From positions 124,001 to 188,000 of the forward strand of contig JASJOS010000017.1 in assembly GCA_030068525.1 (NCBI GenBank): 64,000 nucleotides of DNA. The letters run 5' to 3'. Made by a program: the position numbers and the translations under genes. Positions 1-8,168 of the stretch are shown piece after piece (the stretch's first letter is position 1; every line of letters begins with the position of its first letter). This DNA comes from Xanthocytophaga flava (lineage in GTDB: Bacteria; Bacteroidota; Bacteroidia; Cytophagales; 172606-1). The notes beneath the pieces are model-generated. The model was not told the DNA's origin and ran no database searches. It saw only the letters and a list, made by a program, of their open reading frames with translations.

Positions 1-210
1 ACAGCTAACCCAACTCTGACAGATATATACAACGAACGGGCACTGGAACTCAACTGGGAAGGACATCACAGGCAGGATATGATCCGGTTTGGAACCTTTC
101 TGCAACCCAATGATTTCAGAGGCACTTCTGAGGAACATAGAAAGTTGTTTCCTATTCCTACTGATGCATTGAATACTAATCCTGCTTTAAAACAGAACCC
201 TGGTTATTAA
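1..210 (+). CDS. susD: SusD/RagB-family starch-binding lipoprotein, C-terminal end (partial)
   Basis: The reading frame is open from the first base and ends in TAA, giving the last 69 residues of a longer protein. The segment ERALELNWEGHHRQDMIRFG and the terminal LFPIPTDAL..NP.L.QNPGY are the hallmark C-terminal motifs of SusD/RagB proteins. These are outer-membrane lipoproteins that cap a SusC TonB-dependent channel and bind glycan. The SusE-like, GH13 and GH97 genes that follow suggest the glycan is starch or another alpha-glucan. The 5' part of the gene and the expected susC lie outside the window. The family call is firm; substrate is inferred from neighbours. Confidence 0.93.
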   Translation, partial: TANPTLTDIYNERALELNWEGHHRQDMIRFGTFLQPNDFRGTSEEHRKLFPIPTDALNTNPALKQNPGY

Positions 211-222
211 TAAGCTATTCGT

Positions 223-1311
223 ATGAGAAAATATATAAATATACTCCTTGTATTCTGTACCATATTGATAGGGGGGACTGCCTGCGAGAAGAATGCTGAA
301 CTAACCGTTTTGAAACCCGTATCTTTCACTGGTACTCCACAGATTTCTGCTGCTGATATTGCACTGAATAAGCAAAATAAAAATGAATCTGTACTAACTA
401 TTTCCTGGCCAGAGGTATCTTTTCCAGTAAAGGCTCCTGTAACCTATACAGTCCAGATTGATGTACCTGGCGATACTCTCGGAACCACTGCCTGGGCTAA
501 TGCCAAAACTGTTACTGCCGGAGAGGATGTGCTGAGTAAATCTTTTCTGGGAAGCGACCTCAACAATCTGGCGAAAGGATTAGGCTTAGTAGATGATCAG
601 AAAGGAACGTTAGTGATGCGCGTACAGTCTACATTAGACAGATCAGTTTATTCCTCCGCTCTTGCTGTGGCAGTAACACCTTATTCAGAAGTAACACAGT
701 TTCCTTCTGCTTTGTGGGTAGCAGGTGATTTTCAGGGCTGGAATGTCACTGCTGCTCCCACATTGGTTTCTGAAAACAATGATGGTATCTATGAAGGCTA
801 CATTTACATCCCTCAAGGCGGAACCAACGAGTTTAAACTTTATGCACAGGCTGCCTGGGAACCGATGTCCTATGGAGATGCAGGAGGCAGCAAGATTATG
901 GAAGCCAACTATGCAGGTGGTAACTTCAAAGCTCCTTCAGATGGTTATTACCTACTGGCTGTAAACCTGAATACCATGAGTTATCTGTTGTTGAAAACTT
1001 CCTGGGGAATTATCGGCGCGGCTACTCCGGGTGGTTGGGATGCTGATACACCCATGACGTATGATGCAGCCACACAAACCTGGAAGGTGACAGCTGCTAT
1101 GAAAGCCAACGGATCATTTAAGTTTCGGGCAAACAATGCATGGCAGCTTGACTTTGGTATAGATGCTAATGGAAAGCCAGCCTATGCCAATCATCCCTGG
1201 AGAACCTATGTAGATCAACCACAGTTCACCGTTCCCGATGATGGTAACTATACGATTACACTGGATCTGCACAAGGCGGGTAACTACAAGTACACACTCC
1301 AGAAAAACTAA
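223..1311 (+). CDS. susE: SusE/SusF-like outer-membrane starch-binding lipoprotein
   Basis: 362 residues. The N-terminus has a hydrophobic signal ending at Cys21 (GGTAC), so it is predicted to be lipidated and exported to the outer membrane. Residues about 25-155 resemble the SusE N-terminal Ig-like region. Two tandem beta-sandwich modules follow, at about 160-257 (LWVAGDFQGW start) and 258-360 (WGIIGAATPGGW start). They are rich in Trp and Gly, like the starch-binding CBMs of SusE/SusF. It starts 13 bp after the SusD stop and is probably co-transcribed with it. The likely role is to hold alpha-glucan at the cell surface for the neighbouring amylase. Two binding modules fit a SusE-like rather than a longer SusF-like protein. 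Confidence 0.88.
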   Translation: MRKYINILLVFCTILIGGTACEKNAELTVLKPVSFTGTPQISAADIALNKQNKNESVLTISWPEVSFPVKAPVTYTVQIDVPGDTLGTTAWANAKTVTAGEDVLSKSFLGSDLNNLAKGLGLVDDQKGTLVMRVQSTLDRSVYSSALAVAVTPYSEVTQFPSALWVAGDFQGWNVTAAPTLVSENNDGIYEGYIYIPQGGTNEFKLYAQAAWEPMSYGDAGGSKIMEANYAGGNFKAPSDGYYLLAVNLNTMSYLLLKTSWGIIGAATPGGWDADTPMTYDAATQTWKVTAAMKANGSFKFRANNAWQLDFGIDANGKPAYANHPWRTYVDQPQFTVPDDGNYTITLDLHKAGNYKYTLQKN

Positions 1312-1326
1312 CAAATCCTGAAAAAT

Positions 1327-1354
1327 GTAAGCTACCTCTTTAGAGGTAGCTTAC
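1327..1354 (+). terminator. Perfect 12-bp stem-loop between susE and the GH13 gene
   Basis: The two arms gtaagctacctc and gaggtagcttac pair perfectly around a 4-nt loop (ttta), 15 bp after the susE stop. No long T-run follows, so this may be an attenuator or mRNA-stability hairpin inside the operon rather than a full terminator. Confidence 0.6.
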
Positions 1355-1370
1355 TTTACCAATACTACTC

Positions 1371-2762
1371 ATGATAAATTATAACAAGCTTAAAGGACTT
1401 ATCTGGGCCTTTCTACTGATAACCGTTTCTGGTGCGTGCAAGAAAGATAGTCCTGGTCCTTCATTCTCCTATAAACAATATGGAAGTCCTTTTCAGGGAG
1501 TGCCAGAACGTCAGAATGCTGCCATCTATCAGGTAAATCTTAGGGCTTTTAGCGAAGCCGGAACCTTCAAAGGGGTGGAAGCCCGTTTGGACTCAGTTAA
1601 GGCATTAGGGATAAATGTTCTTTATCTGATGCCTATCTATCCGGTAGGAGTGGTAAACTCGGCGGGTGGTTTAGGCTCTCCCTATTCTATAAAGGATTAC
1701 AAGGCTGTGAATCCGGAATTTGGTACACTGGAAGACCTTCGTGCCTTAGTAGATGCTGCCCATAGCAAAGGAATGGCAGTGATTCTTGACTGGGTTGCCA
1801 ATCATACATCCTGGGATAATGAATGGATTACTGCTCACAAAGACTGGTACCAACAGGATAATGCAGGCAATGTGATCAGTCCTCCAGGCACAGGATGGTT
1901 GGATGTAGCTCAGCTAAACTATACCAATACAGAGCTTAGAAAAGCGATGATTGATGCAATGGCCTATTGGGTATATACAGCCAATGTCGATGGCTTCCGT
2001 TGTGATGCTGCTGATTATGTACCCTACAGTTTCTGGAAAGAAGCTATCGAATCACTACGAACCATCCAAAGCCACAAATTACTGATACTGGCAGAAGGTG
2101 GACGAAATGATCATTTTAAGGCTGGCTTTGATCTGCTGTATGGTTTTAACTTCTTCTATACCATGTCTGATAAAGTATTTGAGGAGAAGGGTTCGGTGAC
2201 ATTGCTGCAAAATGTCAATACAGCTGAATATGCCATTACTCCGGAAAGTACTCAAAGAGTAGTGCGTTACACTACTAATCATGACGTAAATCTGAGTGAT
2301 GGTACTCCTTTAGAACTGTTTGGCGGAAAACAAGGATCTATGTCGGCCTTTGTTGTAGCTGCCTATATGAAAGGTGTGCCTATGATCTACAATGGTCAGG
2401 AAATCGGACAGGCAACCCGCTTGCAATACTTTACCCGAACACCGATTAGCTGGAACACGGCAGATTATGGCATGGTAGCTGAATACAAAAAGCTACTTGC
2501 TTTTTATAATGCAAGTAACACAGTACGTATGGGCGAACTACGGTCTTTTAGTAGTGATGATGTATGTGTATTTACCAAGCATGTGGAAGGGGAAACTATA
2601 CTGGTAATAGCCAATCTGCGTAATAAAGCAGTTACCTATTCTGTGCCTGGTGCTTTGGTGAATACTGCCTGGACAGATGTATTTACCAATACCAGTACAG
2701 CTGTAAGCAACCAAATATCCTTGCCTGCATATAGTTATAAAGTGTTGAAAATAAATCAATAA
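1371..2762 (+). CDS. GH13 alpha-amylase lipoprotein (SusG-like role)
   Basis: 463 residues. A signal peptide ends in a lipobox (TVSGAC, Cys23), so the enzyme should be a surface or periplasmic lipoprotein. The GH13 conserved regions are all visible: region I DWVANH (140-145), region II GFRCDAAD with nucleophile Asp212, region III ILAEGG with acid/base Glu242, and region IV TNHD with Asp305. The catalytic machinery is therefore intact. It hydrolyses internal alpha-1,4 bonds of starch-like glucans and sits where susG is found in starch loci. At 463 residues it is shorter than classical SusG because it lacks an inserted CBM58-type module. Exact specificity (amylase, neopullulanase or cyclomaltodextrinase) cannot be told from sequence alone. 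Confidence 0.93.
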   Translation: MINYNKLKGLIWAFLLITVSGACKKDSPGPSFSYKQYGSPFQGVPERQNAAIYQVNLRAFSEAGTFKGVEARLDSVKALGINVLYLMPIYPVGVVNSAGGLGSPYSIKDYKAVNPEFGTLEDLRALVDAAHSKGMAVILDWVANHTSWDNEWITAHKDWYQQDNAGNVISPPGTGWLDVAQLNYTNTELRKAMIDAMAYWVYTANVDGFRCDAADYVPYSFWKEAIESLRTIQSHKLLILAEGGRNDHFKAGFDLLYGFNFFYTMSDKVFEEKGSVTLLQNVNTAEYAITPESTQRVVRYTTNHDVNLSDGTPLELFGGKQGSMSAFVVAAYMKGVPMIYNGQEIGQATRLQYFTRTPISWNTADYGMVAEYKKLLAFYNASNTVRMGELRSFSSDDVCVFTKHVEGETILVIANLRNKAVTYSVPGALVNTAWTDVFTNTSTAVSNQISLPAYSYKVLKINQ

Positions 2763-2771
2763 ACATATATT

Positions 2772-2810
2772 CAGAAATAGTTATCTTGAAGTGATAACCA
2801 TTTCTGTTTT
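2772..2810 (+). terminator. Rho-independent terminator-like hairpin after the GH13 gene
   Basis: The arms cagaaatagttatc and gataaccatttctg pair with one mismatch around a 7-nt loop and are followed by TTTTGTTT. It lies 9 bp after the GH13 stop, so transcription of the GH97 gene may be partly separate. Confidence 0.65.
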
Positions 2811-2834
2811 GTTTCATTTCTCATTTATGTATCC

Positions 2835-5024
2835 ATGATTGCTGATAAAGTACTTAACAAAATACATTGTCGTTCTTTTCTGTCTATAAAGAGACTTTTA
2901 GTTGTGATACTTGTGTGCGGAAGCATAAGTCTGGCAGAAGCTCAACAGATTACTTCTCCCAATAAGAACTTCAGTCTAACCTTTAGTCTAAAAGAAAATG
3001 GAGTACCGTTTTATGAATTGACCTTTAAAAACAAACCTGTCATCAAATCCAGCAAACTTGGACTGGCTACTCGTCAGGGAGGTTCGTTTCTGGATGGATT
3101 TACTGTAACTGATGTAAAAACAACTTCCATTGATGAATCATGGGACCCTGTATTGGGTGAACAAAAAACAATCCGTAATCACTACCAGGAGTTACTGGTA
3201 ACACTTACCCAGCAGGCACAACAGGGACGATTTATGCGTATCCGTTTTCGTTTGTTTGACGATGGCCTTGGATTCCGTTATGAGTTCCCGATGCAGAAAG
3301 GATTGAGTTATTTTATTGTAAAAGATGAGGTAACAGAGTTTAATCTCGCTGGTAATCATAAAATATTCTGGATTCCCGGTGATTATGATACTAATGAGTA
3401 CCCATATACTACTTCTACGATTGCAGAAATACCTTCTTTGCAAAAGAAAGCTACTGTTCCGATAACAGCCCAGCAACCTATCAAATCTCCTTCTGTACAA
3501 ACACCCTGTATGATGAAATCAGCAGATGGGTTGTACATTAATATCCATGAAGCAGCACTAATAAACTATCCGGCTATGGACCTGGAAGTAGATGCTGCAA
3601 CATTAAAAATGAAAACGCATCTGGTTCCTGACGCTGTTGGAAACCTTGCCTATATGCAAACCAATGCTCAGACTCCCTGGCGTACCATTGTGGTAAGTGA
3701 TAAGGCAACAGACATTCTGGCATCACGGCTTATTCTTAATCTGAACGAACCAACCAAATACAAAGACGTTTCCTGGATAAAACCTGTCAAGTATATGGGA
3801 GTTTGGTGGGAATATTTTGTAGCAGGCAAAAGCAACTGGGCCTACAGCACAGTAAACAATGTGAAGCTGACGGATAATTTTGCAGCCTTTCCACCTAGCG
3901 GACATCATGGGGCAACTAACGAAAATGTAAAGGAATACATCGACTTTGCTTCAGCCAATGGGTTTGATGCAGTACTGGTAGAAGGATGGAATGTAGGTTG
4001 GGAAGACTGGATTGGAAACTGGAAGGAAGAGGTATTCGACTTTGTTACACCTTATCCGGATTTTGATGTAAAAATGCTCAGAGAGTATGCTGCCTCTAAA
4101 GGGATCAAAATAATCATGCACCATGAGACATCTGCCGCAGCTACCAATTACGAACGGCGTTTAGACAGAGCTTTTCAGTTTATGGTTGATAATGGATATA
4201 ATGCTGTAAAAACAGGCTATGTCGGAGATATTATTCCACGCGGAGAACATCATGATGGTCAATGGATGGTAAATCACTACATCCATGTTGCGGATCGGGC
4301 TGCTGACTATAAGATTATGGTGAACAGCCACGAAGCGGTAAGACCTACAGGGTTAAACCGTACCTACCCCAACTGGATTGCACAGGAGTCTGCTCGAGGA
4401 ACAGAGTTTGAAGCAATGGCGGGACTTGCTCCTGAACATGGCACCATTCTGCCGTTTACACGACTAATGGGTGGACCTATGGATTATACGCCAGGTATTT
4501 TCCAGACAGATTTGTCTTATTATGGCACAGGTAGCAAGCAACGTGTCAATACAACATTGGTCAAGCAACTAGCTTATTATGTAACTATGTACAGCCCGTT
4601 ACAGATGGCAGCTGATATGCCTGAAAACTATGCCCGTTTTCCAGATGCCTTTCAGTTTATTAAAGATGTAGCTGTAGACTGGGATGATACCTATGTATTG
4701 GAAGCGGAACCGGGGGATTATATAACCATAGCCCGTAAAGCCAAAGGAAAACAGGAATGGTATGTGGGTGGCATTACAGATGAGAACCGCCGTACAGCTA
4801 CTATTTCATTTAGCTTCCTGCCGAAAGGAAAATCCTATATAGCGACTATCTATGCCGATGGTACAGATGCTAGCTATGATAAGAAGCCCCAGAGTTACAC
4901 CATTCGTAAGGTATTGGTTTCCTCTTCCAGTGTATTAAAGCAGGTACTTGCTTCCAGTGGTGGGGTGGCAGTGAGTATAAAAGAAGGGACATCAGGAGAG
5001 ATAAAAGGTCTAAAGAAGTTATAA
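2835..5024 (+). CDS. susB: GH97 alpha-glucosidase (SusB-like, inverting type)
   Basis: 729 residues with an N-terminal signal peptide (hydrophobic 20-36, AEAQQ cleavage region), so it is periplasmic. It has the GH97 layout: N-terminal beta-sandwich (about 38-310), central (beta/alpha)8 barrel (about 315-600) and C-terminal beta domain. The glutamates expected for SusB-type inverting enzymes are present: E383 (LVEGWN), E431 (HHETS), E500 (NSHEAV) and E524 (TEFEA), with E188 as a probable calcium ligand. The spacings 431-500-524 equal those between E439, E508 and E532 in Bacteroides SusB. It would release glucose from maltooligosaccharides produced by the upstream amylase. Confidence 0.94.
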   Translation: MIADKVLNKIHCRSFLSIKRLLVVILVCGSISLAEAQQITSPNKNFSLTFSLKENGVPFYELTFKNKPVIKSSKLGLATRQGGSFLDGFTVTDVKTTSIDESWDPVLGEQKTIRNHYQELLVTLTQQAQQGRFMRIRFRLFDDGLGFRYEFPMQKGLSYFIVKDEVTEFNLAGNHKIFWIPGDYDTNEYPYTTSTIAEIPSLQKKATVPITAQQPIKSPSVQTPCMMKSADGLYINIHEAALINYPAMDLEVDAATLKMKTHLVPDAVGNLAYMQTNAQTPWRTIVVSDKATDILASRLILNLNEPTKYKDVSWIKPVKYMGVWWEYFVAGKSNWAYSTVNNVKLTDNFAAFPPSGHHGATNENVKEYIDFASANGFDAVLVEGWNVGWEDWIGNWKEEVFDFVTPYPDFDVKMLREYAASKGIKIIMHHETSAAATNYERRLDRAFQFMVDNGYNAVKTGYVGDIIPRGEHHDGQWMVNHYIHVADRAADYKIMVNSHEAVRPTGLNRTYPNWIAQESARGTEFEAMAGLAPEHGTILPFTRLMGGPMDYTPGIFQTDLSYYGTGSKQRVNTTLVKQLAYYVTMYSPLQMAADMPENYARFPDAFQFIKDVAVDWDDTYVLEAEPGDYITIARKAKGKQEWYVGGITDENRRTATISFSFLPKGKSYIATIYADGTDASYDKKPQSYTIRKVLVSSSSVLKQVLASSGGVAVSIKEGTSGEIKGLKKL

Positions 5025-5066
5025 TAACTTTGAAGGCTTAAGTATATTCGAAAAGAAGAACTGTAT

Positions 5067-5118
5067 AAACGGAGGCCATAGGTAACTGTCGGGTTACTTT
5101 TAGCCTCCGTTTTGTTTA
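5067..5118 (+). terminator. Terminator of the Sus-type locus
   Basis: The arms aaacggaggc and gcctccgttt enclose a smaller inner stem and are followed by a T-rich stretch (gttttgttt). It lies 42 bp after the GH97 stop. The rest of the 5025-5368 gap is AT-rich; nothing else stands out in it. Confidence 0.8.
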
Positions 5119-5368
5119 TCTAAAAGAAGCAGATTGAAGGTATACTTCTATAAACTGTTGTCTGGAAGTTCTTTGTTTGTAATTTTATTCCTTATTTTAT
5201 GAATCATAATAAAAGTTAGTAGTATTTTTTCTACCCGAACTAACAAGTGTAAGTTACTTCACAGGTTATAGTCGTCAGCAGAGTTGTATATCTTTTAAGA
5301 ACTTTAGTATTTATGAGTGTGATCTCTATATGGAGAGGTCAATAACTCCTTTAATTATCCATAAGGCT

Positions 5369-5917
5369 ATGACTCAATTTGTTCCTTTTGAAAAAGGTGT
5401 AGAAGTAAACGGACAAACCATTCTTGCAGTAGTATATGCCCTTCATGCAGGAAGAGATACCCGATGGGGAATCCTGGAAAAACATGGATTGGGTAATATA
5501 CAACCTGATCAATGGTATAGTCAGGAGAAGTGGTTGAATGCATTTCGTGATATTAGCAAACATCTGGGAGATCCTACACTTTTTGTTATTGGAAAGGCCA
5601 TTCCAGAAAATGCACTATTCCCTCCTGAAATAGACTCTTTGGAAAAGGCATTAAACAGTATTGATATTGCATATCATATGAATCACCGTGGAGGAGCGAT
5701 TGGAAGCTACAAGCTTACAAGCTTTGATGCTGCTAAAAGAGAAGCCATTATGGTGTGTCATAACCCATACCCCAGCGAGTTTGACAGAGGTATTATCACA
5801 ACAATGCTCCGCAAATTTAAACCAAAAGATTCCTACATAGCTGAAGTTAACCTTGATCAAACGAAAGAAACCCGCCAGGAAGGAAAAGAAACCTGTACCT
5901 ATATTATTACCTGGTAA
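5369..5917 (+). CDS. Conserved hypothetical protein, about 182 residues
   Basis: Function not recognised. The protein is soluble, with no signal peptide or membrane segment. It has a striking motif-like stretch (AYHMNHRGGAIGSY), followed by MVCHNPYPSEFDRGIITTM. The His, Asn, Arg, Cys and Asp residues in these stretches could form a ligand- or metal-binding site, which is inference only. I chose ATG 5369 (MTQFVPFEKG) because the conserved-looking sequence begins there; an in-frame ATG at 5330 would add 13 residues. It appears monocistronic and is followed by a strong terminator at 6046. Confidence 0.75.
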   Translation: MTQFVPFEKGVEVNGQTILAVVYALHAGRDTRWGILEKHGLGNIQPDQWYSQEKWLNAFRDISKHLGDPTLFVIGKAIPENALFPPEIDSLEKALNSIDIAYHMNHRGGAIGSYKLTSFDAAKREAIMVCHNPYPSEFDRGIITTMLRKFKPKDSYIAEVNLDQTKETRQEGKETCTYIITW

Positions 5918-6045
5918 TACCTTATTACACAAGTAGGAAAATCTGTATTTTTTGACTTGTGCAAAAAACGATTCTATTATTTCTTTGCAATACAAAAATA
6001 TAAAAGCAGCATTTAGGGCGGCTTTTCTCAGAGCATTAAGCTCCG

Positions 6046-6077
6046 AAGCCCGGCGGGAGTGCCGGGCTTTGTTTTTT
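6046..6077 (+). terminator. Strong rho-independent terminator
   Basis: A GC-rich 9-bp stem (aagcccggc / gccgggctt) with a 6-nt loop is followed directly by TGTTTTTT. It ends the transcript of the hypothetical gene upstream. Confidence 0.9.
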
Positions 6078-6235
6078 CTATCTTTCCCCAATTATTCATG
6101 TATTTTTGCTGAAAGCATCAACTGTAACAAGAGTTATTGTTTAGTAGGGCAATGCGTTTTGTAAAAGATTCGTTTGCTTATAAAAGCACCACACAGATAG
6201 ATTCTTCTATTGTTTGCACTCCAACTACATACAAC

Positions 6236-6943
6236 ATGATTGTACAAAATAAGGCCGTGATCCATCTGGCCGAACAACGGGGCTTCCTGAGTTCAGAAGG
6301 CCAGAAAAGTTATGTTACCTTCAATTTTGGTGAATATCAGAATGAACACCGGAAACCTTTTGGTGTGCTTCAGTTATGGAATGAAGAAATTCTTTCTGCA
6401 GAAAAGAGTATTGAGCTAACAGTACCTCAATCAGTAGATGTAGTACTTGTGCCATTGGCTGGGCTGATTGAATACAAAGACAGTAAGGGTACGGAAAACT
6501 TCATTTCTGCGGGACAAATCTATGTAACTTCGTTATCAGAAGGAACAAATTATCGGATTCTCAACCCATTTGAGAAAGATGAAACTGTGATCTGTCTGCA
6601 CATGTGGTTGACCAAGACAACAGATATAGCAGATCCAACAGAGCAAATCACCTTTAACCTGGATGAAATAAATCAGTTGTTGCCATTGATTACTGCCACT
6701 ACCAAACCCTATCAGTGCTATATTGGCAAATACGATGGTCGTGTTAAGGGAGAATATACATTGACAGATAACCGTAATGGCATTTATGTTTTTGTTATTA
6801 CCGGAGCTTTTGAAGTACAGGACAGATTGTTGCATGCCAAAGACGCTCTGGCATTATGGGAAACCGAAAGTATAGATTTTGAAGCATTGTCAGAAGGGGC
6901 TATTCTTCTCTTATTTGAAATTTCAGGTGAATTCTCTGCATAA
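6236..6943 (+). CDS. Pirin-like (YhaK/quercetinase-type) bicupin protein
   Basis: About 235 residues from ATG 6236. The N-terminal AEQRGFLSSEGQKSYVTFNFG and FGVLQLWNEEIL match the opening of pirin/YhaK-type cupins. The second half (about 140-235) is a degenerate C-terminal cupin. The usual metal ligands are not obvious: no HxH pair is found where pirins have one. It may therefore be a non-catalytic or divergent member. Longer frames begin at TTG 6137 and ATG 6152, but the family-like N-terminus starts near 6236 and the extension is promoter-like in composition. It ends just before the 28-bp repeat array. Confidence 0.7.
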   Translation: MIVQNKAVIHLAEQRGFLSSEGQKSYVTFNFGEYQNEHRKPFGVLQLWNEEILSAEKSIELTVPQSVDVVLVPLAGLIEYKDSKGTENFISAGQIYVTSLSEGTNYRILNPFEKDETVICLHMWLTKTTDIADPTEQITFNLDEINQLLPLITATTKPYQCYIGKYDGRVKGEYTLTDNRNGIYVFVITGAFEVQDRLLHAKDALALWETESIDFEALSEGAILLLFEISGEFSA

Positions 6944-6950
6944 GAGAGAT

Positions 6951-7230
6951 GACCGGAATTCTGTTCATTTCCAGTGAATGATTCGAATTCCAGTCAAATC
7001 CTCTCAAAAAGTATTTCGTATGTGTTGACTGATCCAATAAAGAAGTGACCAGAAATCGAATCACTTTTCGTTTTGACCATACTTCCGTTCACTTTCTCGT
7101 TTGACTGGAAGTATGGTCACTTTGAAAAAATATTCGAATACCAGTCGCTTTTCAGAAATATTCGATCTCTGTTCACTTTACAGAATGACTGGAGTTCTGT
7201 TCACTTTTGACAGTGACTGCAACTCCAGTC
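6951..7230. repeat. 28-bp-period array of 16-bp near-palindromes (array 1)
   Basis: Sixteen-bp units start at 6951, 6980, 7047, 7075, 7103, 7131, 7159, 7187 and 7215. From 7047 onward every step is exactly 28 bp: a 16-bp unit plus a 12-bp linker that usually begins ACTTT. Examples are gaccggaattctgttc, gactggaagtatggtc and gactgcaactccagtc. The gap 6996-7046 holds degraded units. The array fills the space between convergent genes ending at 6943 and 7286. The first 12 bp of unit 7075 can pair perfectly with the last 12 bp of unit 7103. Its function is unknown. A paralogous array lies at 51936-52327. Confidence 0.9.
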
Positions 7231-7285
7231 ATTTTTTATTATAACCAGCATTTCGAGAGATATCCTCATTCATACTGATCGCTCG

Positions 7286-8089
7286 CTAAAGATATTTGGC
7301 AAGGTTTAACTCTACATCACTATATTGCTGCAATCCTTTATCCAATAAAGCTTTTATCCGTTGTCTGCTTTCTGGCCATTCCAGTGAAGCAAAGAAACGT
7401 TGTTGTGTTTCCTGCAAATGATCGTTTTGTGGAAGTGTGACTCTTTGGTTTATTGTAGTTTTGATTGATGTAATGGCTTGTTTGTCAAATGAGGAAACAC
7501 GTTTGGCGAAATTATCTACAAACGCATCCAGTTCATTATCAGGAATAGCCCGGTTTACCCATCCATATGAAGCTGCTGTTTCTGCATTGTAATCATCTCC
7601 ACTCATGATTACTTCTAATGCCTTCGCTCTCCCTATGAGTAACGGCAGGCGTTCCAGCCCACCCCCACCCGGAAAAGCACCGATACCAATTTCAGGTTGT
7701 GCAAAAATAGCTTTCTCCTTACTGGCAAACCGAATATCAAATGCCTGTATAAACTCACTGCCTATCCCTCTTGCTCTCCCTCGTATAGAGGCAATGCTTA
7801 CAAACGGAGCCTGTTCCAGGCGTTTGGCGAGATCTGGCCAGGCAATAGAGAGTCCAGTCTTACCTGGACCTTTAGGAAACGCTGCAATATCAATAAGTTC
7901 AACATGAGCAACAAAGAAATCGGGATTGGCACTTTCGAAAACTACAACTTTTAGGTTTTCATCTGCTTCCATCTGATCCAGTAATACCCGTAATTGATTG
8001 GAGAACTCTGCATCAAATATGTTGACAGGAGGGTTGTCGATCAGTACTTTCCAGTACCCCTGGTTTATTTTTTGTGTTGTGAAAATCAT
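7286..8089 (-). CDS. Enoyl-CoA hydratase/isomerase (crotonase) family protein
   Basis: 267 residues, the usual length for a crotonase. The CoA/oxyanion-hole segments are ASIRGRARGIGSEF (about residues 99-112) and PEIGIGAFPGGGGLERLP. Both glutamates that act in true hydratases seem to be kept: one in GIGSEF and one in PEIGIG. Reaction on a short or medium enoyl-CoA is therefore plausible, but the substrate cannot be assigned. The gene lies 79 bp downstream of an AraC-type regulator on the same strand, and the two probably form one transcript. No fatty-acid oxidation partners are adjacent. Confidence 0.85.
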   Translation of the reverse strand: MIFTTQKINQGYWKVLIDNPPVNIFDAEFSNQLRVLLDQMEADENLKVVVFESANPDFFVAHVELIDIAAFPKGPGKTGLSIAWPDLAKRLEQAPFVSIASIRGRARGIGSEFIQAFDIRFASKEKAIFAQPEIGIGAFPGGGGLERLPLLIGRAKALEVIMSGDDYNAETAASYGWVNRAIPDNELDAFVDNFAKRVSSFDKQAITSIKTTINQRVTLPQNDHLQETQQRFFASLEWPESRQRIKALLDKGLQQYSDVELNLAKYL

Positions 8090-8168
8090 AGTAGAAGATT
8101 GAATTAGTTTGATAAGACAAAAATAAATTCAACTTCCTGCTGGTAGTTAACACAAAGTACGGAATTGC

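Noticed and set aside
5952..6164. Short plus-strand frame of 70 residues
   Set aside because: It runs through a strong terminator hairpin (6046-6077) and has no protein-like features.
6951..7230. CRISPR array
   Set aside because: The whole period is only 28 bp with 12-bp linkers, the repeated part varies from unit to unit, and no cas gene is present; the paralogous array at 51936-52327 fails the same tests.
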